Source of the DNA: Isoetes taiwanensis
Lineage: Eukaryota; Streptophyta; Lycopodiopsida; Isoetales; Isoetaceae
Direction of reading: 5' to 3'
DNA: 64,000 nt
Assembly (NCBI GenBank): GCA_021234155.1
Contig: JAJEKV010000164.1
Span: 1,000,783-1,064,782, forward strand
Part shown: positions 54,730 to 64,000 of the stretch, piece by piece
Numbering within the stretch: position 1 is the first letter of the stretch
Layout: each line of letters begins with the position of its first letter
The notes under the pieces: generated by a model
Seen by the model: the letters and a program-made list of their open reading frames with translations, nothing else
Database searches by the model: none
What the model was told of the DNA's origin: nothing
Position numbers and translations under genes: made by a program

Positions 54730-55840
54730 GGACGAACCCCCTTCTCCCGGTGTGACAAAAAATTTTAGAATTCAAACCGGATAAGGTCTTTTTGCGGAGG
54801 GTTGCCCTCCATGGCCGGAGGGTGAAGTGGCATAAATCATACCCACCTGATGATATAACAATCACAAAATTGCATAAAATTTGAAGGTTCACAACCTGTC
54901 AAATGAAAAGAACAAAGATCGGATCACTGCCCAGCCAAACATACTATAAAATATCTGTAAACCACAAAAGTACAAAGCACTAAATGCCAGAAATAGAGTG
55001 GTTAAATCAAGATGATTAATGAAAATAAGACAAAGCATATTCTGCACTCCAAATGTCCTACTCATTTTAGAAGATCAATTATACAGCTGTAATGCTACAA
55101 AATGTGGTTGAAATTTGATGATCTAGACTCAAGGAACAGAAGCAAAAACAACCTGCATCCACCATGCCAACATGGTTGCAAGTCGTGAGAATGCTTCAAA
55201 GGATCATGGGGCCAAGTATCAAGCCTTCCAGCTGCATCTCCAATAATTAAGCACCTTTTTACCATGCCCATGCAACGAGATATCTCACCAAGTGAAATAC
55301 CTTGGACGGAGGTCCGCGACGCTTTGGATCACTGCAACTGTTGCTCTATTCTAAGCGTAAACCTAAGATATTTTGTATTTCGTGGAAAATTCTTTAATTT
55401 GAGGTATTTGGCTTGCAGTTTTATTTGGCTTGCAGTTTAAACTAGCCTCCATTATGCGCAGATATTCGGCATACGGTTTACTGGAATCGAAGCCCATATA
55501 TGGAGCCTCTATTTCCTTCGTATGGCTTTGGATTGAACTTATATAACAGTTGCTGCTCTGCTATGCTGATGTGACAGAAGTGAACTGGTTTTAAATTTGT
55601 AACAAAATGTTCATTTTCATTTTGTTTTCGGTCCGTTTAAGAATTCTTTGCACCCAGGCCTATTCCAGATTACAAAAGTATAAGAGAATTGAGAACATTA
55701 GGCCTATAATGCTAATTTTCCCTTCCTTAGGTATACTAAACCCAGAAATCGTTAACCAATTATTAATAATGATGATATATGCATCCATTCATGCATATAT
55801 CACAGAAGCTGCATCAACCACAAATGGTCTGTTCTACTTT
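54730..55840. other. no recognisable feature
   Basis: AT-rich sequence downstream of the KARI pseudogene with no supported frame or repeat. It begins just after the poly(A) run at 54696-54719, which could mark a retroposed copy. Confidence 0.4.
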
Positions 55841-55843
55841 TCC

Positions 55844-57590
<1,747 letters not shown>

Positions 57591-57599
57591 CTGCAAAAC

Positions 57600-58870
57600 A
57601 AACACGAGAGGCCTGGCGAACTTTCACAAGCTTCAGGGGTAGCAGCATTGACAAAACTAACAAGTAAAAGTACTTGCAATGGAAAAATGTATCATCTAAA
57701 TGCTTCCAAAACCTACAAACACCAACACGAAATGAATGATTAAGGCCGCATATAGTTCAAACATCACAAAACCAGAGCCTCAACCTGCATAATCCATACC
57801 TGCAGCAGTGAATTCAATAATTCCAGCCATTCTAAATGGCAAACTTGGATTTTTTACAATGAGGCATATGATAATATTCAAGGATATATTTGAGGAATAT
57901 TTAAAGAACATGCTATTCACAGACCATTCAAATGGCATATCTTTAAGAATTCAACCAATTCCCGGACATAATTGGTCGTAAGTAGAATTCTTTCTAAGAA
58001 ATCTATGTAACAATGTGAATCCAAGCTAGCACAAAGTGAATCACATATTACAAGCTTCAGTTTATAAGTCCTTAAGGAGGAGGTCCACGTTACACATATG
58101 ATTTTGGATGACTAAGGTATATCACCATGAGAAGAAACTATGGCCCCGAGAAAATTCTTTGAAGGAAACTAACATTCTAGAAGAGAGAGAGAAAAAATCG
58201 GGGCTATCAAAAGCACTAAATGGGAGGAACAAGAAATCGCATTATGCACAAGCGTTCCTTGTTGGGCGATTAATGCAATGCTTTCTGCTTTAAGGGGCGG
58301 TGAAGAGTATTTTACTAGCCTTCCCTGAACTATTGTTTTGCTACATGTGCGTGAAAGCAACCACTTCAAGCCTAAATAGACTGGTCGAGTTGAGTTTACA
58401 CCTTGCCCTATGACTATTGTAACCCCCATCTGTTTTTTGTGAGGAATCATAGCCTCCATTTGTATTCTCTTGAGATGTTTCAATTTCAAGGGTTTCCTTT
58501 CGTTTTGGATAAAGCAGGGTAAAGATAAATCAGGGGGTTTTCTATTTTAGGCATCGCAAACAAGCGGTTTGTGTTGATAGGCTTGCACATGAAACATTAA
58601 TTTAGATCAATACTTGAATCTTTGTTAAGATTAAAGTAATAAACTCGTGCACTTACCTAAAATACACAATGCCCCTATCCATCCCAAAGCACCCCATCTC
58701 TCAAGCAAGATTCAGGGCAAACCCGGCACCCCAAAGTGGTTCAAGAGTGTAGATTATAGCTGCTTGGGATGATGACACATTAAAGTAAAGCCCAAGTCGC
58801 AATTCAGAAAGAAATTACTCATGAGGATCTATACATCCCAACTTAAATCTCAAGATGGAAACTAACCTAC
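57600..58870. other. no recognisable feature
   Basis: Between the two pseudogenes; it may include the lost first KARI exon and the tail of the EamA pseudogene, but I see no motif. Confidence 0.4.
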
Positions 58871-58879
58871 CTCAACCCA

Positions 58880-59825
58880 TAAACAAAATCTTTGTAGAAA
58901 GCGACCATGTATAAAGCATTGGTAACCACAATGAAGGTAACGCCCGTGCGTAGTAGTTCATTAATATGATTGAATATCGCCCAAATGGCGAGCACATGGT
59001 TGTAACCAAAAGCTGCAAGAGTGGTAGCTAACAAGTCTTAATTCACGCAATCAATTATAGAGATAAGAGATTTCATTATCCAGCCCATCTTTTGGTTGTT
59101 TTCTTGCAAGGGACATCTTTTACTTACACGAACACTCATCAAAGGAAAAAACAATGGTGAAGGAAGTGCTCGGGAAATTTGCTCGAGCGTAGCATGTGGT
59201 AACCAAAGGAAATAGCACTAACAAGACTCGGATGTCCCCAACACGCCAAAAGTAGCAACAATAAGTTAATTATAGATCATGAACATATTATACCACTATT
59301 TGTGCATCACTTGCACTTTACCGGCGGCTTCTAGGAATCCAATCCCAATGAGTGCTGCAATAGCTGAAAACCACGTGATCTTTGGAATGTAAGATCCGAC
59401 AGACCCGACAAGCAATGGAACTACTATAACACGAGAACGAGAAAAGCATCAGCTAAAAAGCAACGTTAGAGCATTGAATGGGTATTTCCTTCAAATGTTC
59501 TAATGGGATTCAAACACACTTAGTCATCTAGCGGGAGTGGAATATGCAATAACTACGGAAGAAGCATACTAAGAAATGCATAATGATATTTTAAGATGAA
59601 AACAAGGCAAAGTTTCTCACTTCAAGTCCTTCTAGAATGTACAAAGGAAAATAACGATAAGATGACCAAAGCATACTGGTGAAAGCACAAATGAATCTTT
59701 GCCGTCCCGCATCGATTGTAAGAAGCCCAAGCCCGATTGAGACAAGTAGCCAATGCTCGCCAATAGGTCCAACTCAACCCCTTTTTCGATGGTATCATCT
59801 TTGAGAGCACACCAAAGATATGGCG
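58880..59825 (-). pseudogene. EamA/DMT-family transporter pseudogene
   Basis: Minus-strand pieces in the right order for a plant EamA (drug/metabolite transporter) protein: IEKGVELDLLASIGYLSQ, then after a 1-nt shift GLGLLTIDAGRQRFICAFT (59810-59650); VIVVPLLVGSVGSYIPKITW and FSAIAALIGIGFLEAAGK (59425-59305); FGYHMLR, with a shift (about 59200-59160); and AAFGYNHVLAIWAIFNHI (about 59020-58960). These correspond to consecutive membrane segments. The family signature (LLTxDAGRxxFI, then the P-L-L loop and GIxLLE) is clear. Frameshifts and missing segments make it a pseudogene. Substrate unknown. Confidence 0.65.
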
Positions 59826-60139
59826 AAAACGCTTAGTGTAGCAACAAGAAAACGTCCAGTGGAAAATAAAGCGGGGATCAATAATTGTCTCACTGTTTTA
59901 TCACGATTCGTTACTTCCGCACTCAACATCACTAGGGAAAATCTTGATTACGCCACGCCCGATTACTTGGTTGGAGCATCCACGGATCCGTAACGCGGTG
60001 GACCGAGAGTTTAGAGCGAATAGTAGTTTTGAGGCGATCATCGGCATATCCTAGGTATATTCTAGCATATACCTAATATACCTAAGATATGCCATAAACC
60101 CAAAAAAAGGCACTTAGACTAGACGATAAGGATAAAGAA

Positions 60140-60345
60140 GCACAAAGATAAGATAAAGATAAGATTATTTTAACTTAAGAAGAGAATTTCAAGATAAAGA
60201 TAAGATTATTATAACTTAAGAGGAGAATTTCAATTGTTGTACAGGATTTTGAAAGTCAAACGAGAAACTTGCACGATGGTTAGACGTCACAAACGCGCTT
60301 AGACGTCACAAACGCGCTTAGAGGATGTCGTTAACGTGTCACGAT
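60140..60345 (+). promoter_or_regulatory. duplicated elements upstream of the kinase/GH18 gene
   Basis: A 46-bp unit (AAGATAAAGATAAGATTATT, then TAACTTAAGA) occurs twice (60147-60192 and 60193-60238) and is rich in GATA cores. A 22-bp unit (TTAGACGTCACAAACGCGCT) occurs twice (60278-60321), combining a GACGTCA bZIP-type site with an ACGCGC CAMTA-like site. ACGTGTC (60333-60339) is ABRE-like. These are stress-type motifs 60-120 bp before the start codon. No clear TATA box. Site functions are inferred from sequence alone. Confidence 0.45.
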
Positions 60346-60401
60346 GTGCAAGCAATTAGAGGCTTAGACATTGGTATTTGCTTAGCAAAGAGATTACATC
60401 A

Positions 60402-63035
60402 ATGGCGCAGAGTTATCCAAGTGCTTGGGCTAGTGATATCCTTGCTCTTCATCACGAAATCAATACCAGTAAAGAATTGATTCATACAAAGAAATGCCTT
60501 TGCTTAAAATACCTTGTAAGTGTTACGGCAGAGAATGTGAATTTATGGATTGGTCACCTACGATTTCTCAATTTGAAGTCTGCAAACGGAGTGGGAGAAA
60601 AGCTGCTCCAGAGTTTGAAAAGGGGCCTAACACTTATTCGACAATGTGGAGACAAAGAGTATCCAAAATTACCTTCAACCATTCTTTGCGGTGCAGGTGA
60701 GTTTTGTGAGATTGTTGATCATGTAACAGGATATTCTAAGATGATGAATAAGTTGATCACATCCATCGTGAGGTTTGACCCAGCTAAAGCACAGTCTATC
60801 AAGGAAATCCAAGATAAAGTAGAGTCAGATTGTAGGAAGATTCAAGAAGATCTTATATCAGCTCATGGAGATGACAGGAATGAACTCATCAATTACCTAA
60901 AGTCTAGTGCAACTTATAATTTATGTGTTAGCAACAGGGCAAGGCGTAAATATGAAGTCTTGATTGAACGGTTGGAAAGAGGCTTGCATCCAATTGAATT
61001 TGCTAAGCCTATTGAAGACATTGATCTATTACAAGGCATTGGAACGGGCACTTTTGGAACTGTCCACAAAGCACTTTGGGGTGATGAAATGCCAGTAGCA
61101 CTCAAAGAATTCTTTTACACTGACGCTTTTGAATGTGAGTATAAGGTATTAATGAAGTTGATTTCCACAAATTGTTCGCAGCACGTAGTACAAATATTAG
61201 GGCATGCACAGGATGGCACCAACAAGGCCCTCGTTATGGAGCTGATGGACATGGACCTAAAAAAGCTTATAGAGAATAAGAAACCACTTTCCTTGTATGA
61301 ATCAATTGACCTCATGTTCCAACTTGCACAAAGAATAAGAGGCTTACATCGAGTTAGAGTAATTCACAGAGACATAAAACCCTGTAACATCTTAGTGAAG
61401 GAGAATACTGAGGATAAAAACTGGACTCTAAAACTTGGTGATTTTGGTGAATCTAAAGCATACTTTCATACCACAGATCCTAACCTTCATACAGCAAAGA
61501 AAGGTACAAAGTTGTACATGGCCCCCGAGATGGAGATGGTTGTAGACGAAGCAAATTACTCCAGAAAGGTAGACGTGTATAGCTTTGGGATTGTCTGCAT
61601 AGAGATCCTTACTGGAGAACCCCCTAGTTGGGTTAAGAAAGATCTAAGAGAGGGTCGAATGCCTGTTTTCCTCCCAAGCATCCCTATTCCAAGAGATCTC
61701 TACACTATGATATGTGATTGCCTTGAACCAGACAAAGATAAACGCCCTACCTTTGAGGAAATTTGTGACTTTTTATGGGCTTTCATGGAAAAGGTGTTGA
61801 TCAGGAAAGATGAAATTCAATGGTTTTCTATTGAAGATCAAATCCGAAGTTACATTGATAAGAGAATAAAGTTGAATTTCAAAATGTACACAAGAACTCT
61901 TGGAGAAGAAAGCATCTCTAAGATGCCTCGGGTCTTTACACCCACAGGGAAAACATCACGTTATTTTGTAGACTTGAACTGGCTTTCGAAGGTAGGACTT
62001 CAGCAGCTCCCCGTAGATAATCTGGTGGACATTGCATTGTGCTTTCTGGGTACTGGATCCTCTGGGCGGATAAAATTGCTGCAGCCTTGGGAGAGCGTAC
62101 AGAACCCTTTTATTGCTGCAGGTGTTCAACCCCCAAATCTCTTGACTGGAAATCTTCAGCGAGACTTGGGAATTTTTGGACAATTCAAAAAGCTAGTTGT
62201 AGATCAAGGTAAGAAGCTTAATCTCTCCTTTGCTATAGGAGGATGGAACAATTCAAAGTATTTTTCTGATGCATTCTCTACGGATGAAAATCGTACAAGA
62301 TTTATTACTTCTGTGTTAGAGTTGTGCAGAGCTTATCCAATTTTCAACGGCCTTCACTTGCACTGGAATGTTTTGAGTGACGATGGAGTGAATTATGGTA
62401 AAAATGGCAACACTGCGAGACGGCAAGATGGAGAAAACTTCATACTTGTGTTGAATCAGCTGAGAAATTCATTGCCTGAAGGTTTTTTAATTGGTGTAGT
62501 TTCTTCCAGAATACCAAAAGGAGTCAAATGGCCAATTGAAAGGGCCGCTCATCTTATTGATCAGATTCAATTGCTCGCCGATATTAATACATCAGAAAGA
62601 GCTCAACATAGATTCAACTTGTATTCACATTCCCATCAAAGTTGCAGTGTGGACAAAGCTATAACATACTACAAATCTAGAGGGGTTGATCCTTCTAAGA
62701 TCATTATACACGTCGATGTTGATGTGGTTCATGGGTTCTGCAATACTGATGGCATTGGCAAGCCAGCAAAGCTAGGGCTTCCAAATGATATATTGCGCCT
62801 TTATCCGAGTGAACTTGTTCATCATGGATTTGAGGAAAGTTGGGACGATGAGGCAAAAGTACCGTATGCTTATAATCCACAGAGAAAGCTCTTTTGTACT
62901 TACGATAACACTAGGTCTCTTAAAGAGAAAGCAGAATATATCAAGGCCAATAACTTGGGAGGCATGTACTTCAGTACCATTACTAAAGGCTCCCCCATGT
63001 TTAAATTGGTGCATGATCATCTCACCCATGATTGA
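60402..63035 (+). CDS. protein kinase fused to a GH18 chitinase-like domain
   Basis: An intronless frame of 877 codons starts at ATG 60402 (an in-frame stop lies at 60357, and the codon at 60378 is TTG). The N-terminal 200 residues are helical, without a signal peptide or membrane segment. The kinase domain covers about 205-465: G-loop GIGTGTFGTVHKA (212), VALKEF lysine (234), HRDIKPCN (321), DFG (346) and MAPE (373). All catalytic residues are present; it looks like a TKL-type Ser/Thr kinase. A GH18 domain spans about 520-870: SFAIGGW (609) is kept, but the catalytic DxxDxDxE motif is replaced by FNGLHLHWN (648), so the acid Glu is Asn and all Asp are lost. The GH18 part should not hydrolyse chitin but could bind sugar or protein. 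The product looks cytosolic. It is the only host-type gene in the window that looks intact. Confidence 0.9.
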   Translation: MAQSYPSAWASDILALHHEINTSKELIHTKKCLCLKYLVSVTAENVNLWIGHLRFLNLKSANGVGEKLLQSLKRGLTLIRQCGDKEYPKLPSTILCGAGEFCEIVDHVTGYSKMMNKLITSIVRFDPAKAQSIKEIQDKVESDCRKIQEDLISAHGDDRNELINYLKSSATYNLCVSNRARRKYEVLIERLERGLHPIEFAKPIEDIDLLQGIGTGTFGTVHKALWGDEMPVALKEFFYTDAFECEYKVLMKLISTNCSQHVVQILGHAQDGTNKALVMELMDMDLKKLIENKKPLSLYESIDLMFQLAQRIRGLHRVRVIHRDIKPCNILVKENTEDKNWTLKLGDFGESKAYFHTTDPNLHTAKKGTKLYMAPEMEMVVDEANYSRKVDVYSFGIVCIEILTGEPPSWVKKDLREGRMPVFLPSIPIPRDLYTMICDCLEPDKDKRPTFEEICDFLWAFMEKVLIRKDEIQWFSIEDQIRSYIDKRIKLNFKMYTRTLGEESISKMPRVFTPTGKTSRYFVDLNWLSKVGLQQLPVDNLVDIALCFLGTGSSGRIKLLQPWESVQNPFIAAGVQPPNLLTGNLQRDLGIFGQFKKLVVDQGKKLNLSFAIGGWNNSKYFSDAFSTDENRTRFITSVLELCRAYPIFNGLHLHWNVLSDDGVNYGKNGNTARRQDGENFILVLNQLRNSLPEGFLIGVVSSRIPKGVKWPIERAAHLIDQIQLLADINTSERAQHRFNLYSHSHQSCSVDKAITYYKSRGVDPSKIIIHVDVDVVHGFCNTDGIGKPAKLGLPNDILRLYPSELVHHGFEESWDDEAKVPYAYNPQRKLFCTYDNTRSLKEKAEYIKANNLGGMYFSTITKGSPMFKLVHDHLTHD

Positions 63036-64000
63036 CCTCTGAACTCTTCCTAATTTCATATACCTATACATTGCAATGATGTTTCAAGCAGATTCAGATT
63101 CACTATACATTGCAGATTATGTTTCAAGTAGATTCATATATCTTGGGAATCCTCACTATTCATTTTCAAGTGAAATAGCTTTTGTTTATCGAGTGTTCAC
63201 AAAAAATACAATAGATAAAAAATCTTTGGAGTAGATCCAAGAATCAAAGAAAAGTCTAGAATTTCTACATCTAAGAAACAACTCCAAATATACACAATTA
63301 CTGACTTCAAATTGCAATAAAAGAATTTGTATCAATGTTATAAGTAATCAAGAGTCAAAAGTCTCCATCGATGAAGACCATTGAGATAAAATATTGACAG
63401 GACAAAATGCATACATCAGTAATCATTCATCCGGACCACTCTGAGAAAGAAGAAATATCAGTGGCCATTCATCTGAACCACTGTGAGAAGAAATGTTGAA
63501 GGAGACAATTAAATAGCTTTAAAGCTCCCATGTTAGTAGCTTCAACGCTCTAGAAAAGGACATAATGATAAAACTTGAGCCCAATAGAGTCCATTCCAAC
63601 CATCGCCGATGTGAATGGAAAAAAATAAAGTCATAATGTTAAGGTCTAAATTGATTATTACAAAAAAGACATCCACCTAGCTAGAAAACGTATATTTGCA
63701 AACTAGAGCAAGCATCCATGATCAAGTATTGGGATGGGGAAGAAAACAAGTCTAGCCAAGAAAGAACATCTGCGAACTAAAACGAGGAGGAGCATCCACC
63801 CATAAAATCTTACATCTAGGGGGGTAAAAAAGATGATTTGGTCTCCGAGGATGGTCTGGTAACGCCTGACAACACCATATTGCAAAATTTTTTGGTCATG
63901 CTTCCACATATGTTGACACATCAAGATATATAACAATGCATACAGAAAAATCCTCTAAGTGTGAGTTTATTACTTCAAAATGTCTACTTCCTATTTCTTT
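63036..64000. other. 3' flank of the kinase gene, no further gene
   Basis: A 33-bp phrase with CTATACATTGCA..ATGTTTCAAG is repeated (63062-63098 and 63102-63135) just after the stop. Another near-repeat with CATTCATC and ACCACTCTGAGAA lies at 63425-63450 and 63463-63490. The minus-strand frame 63703-63936 has no recognisable domain. Confidence 0.4.

Overview
The window reads as nuclear DNA of a land plant with a large, repeat-filled genome, probably a fern, lycophyte or bryophyte. The reasons are spliced plant-type gene remnants (ketol-acid reductoisomerase, a UBP-type deubiquitinase, an EamA/DMT transporter), Copia elements primed by initiator Met-tRNA, DUF8039- and DUF7869-like transposon proteins, and a soluble kinase fused to a GH18 domain. 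I cannot name the species. Only one host-type gene looks intact (60402-63035, + strand); most of the rest is nested mobile DNA and pseudogenes.

Layout. 0.3-8.0 kb: two copies of one non-autonomous Copia-like retroelement (copy A about 424-2735; copy B split between 2958-3681 and 6306-7111). A TTAA-specific, piggyBac-like element (2736-6301) is inserted in copy B, and a roughly 0.95-kb inversion has flipped one end. Copy A keeps the empty TTAA site (1787-1790). 9-18 kb: old duplications, including a 0.93-kb near-identical direct pair and segments that match 49-54 kb in inverted orientation. In the middle lies a young Copia element (11442-14300, TSD CTAGC) whose 170-177 bp LTRs carry a tRNA(Thr)-like pol III promoter and whose reverse transcriptase is deleted.

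19.2-41.2 kb: a three-level nest. Outermost is element X (about 19.2-41.2 kb), marked by a repeated CGCGCCTGGCGTG-type motif on both sides of the nest, an FCP1/HAD-phosphatase-like gene, a DUF8039-like exon and a repeat-built divergent promoter. Inside it is a second piggyBac-like element (26130-39903, perfect 15-bp TIRs, TTAA on both sides). Inside that is element Y (about 28045-39211, 8-bp TSD TTAGATCT). Y carries a decayed DUF7869-type transposase-like gene, two tandem DUF8039-like modules, a divergent + strand gene with a possible ParB-like domain, and its own GCGCCATTTG motif.

41.3-45.3 kb: a second, better kept DUF7869-type gene, split by a 603-bp MITE with a clean 9-bp target duplication. 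45.7-46.5 kb: three tandem repeats of about 240 bp. 47-55 kb: inverted paralogues of the 9-15 kb block, a UBP pseudogene and two related foldback MITEs. 55.8-59.8 kb: a ketol-acid reductoisomerase pseudogene and an EamA transporter pseudogene, both on the minus strand. 60.4-63.0 kb: the intronless kinase/GH18 fusion gene, with duplicated bZIP/CAMTA-like boxes just upstream. All coordinates of splice sites and decayed genes are read by eye.
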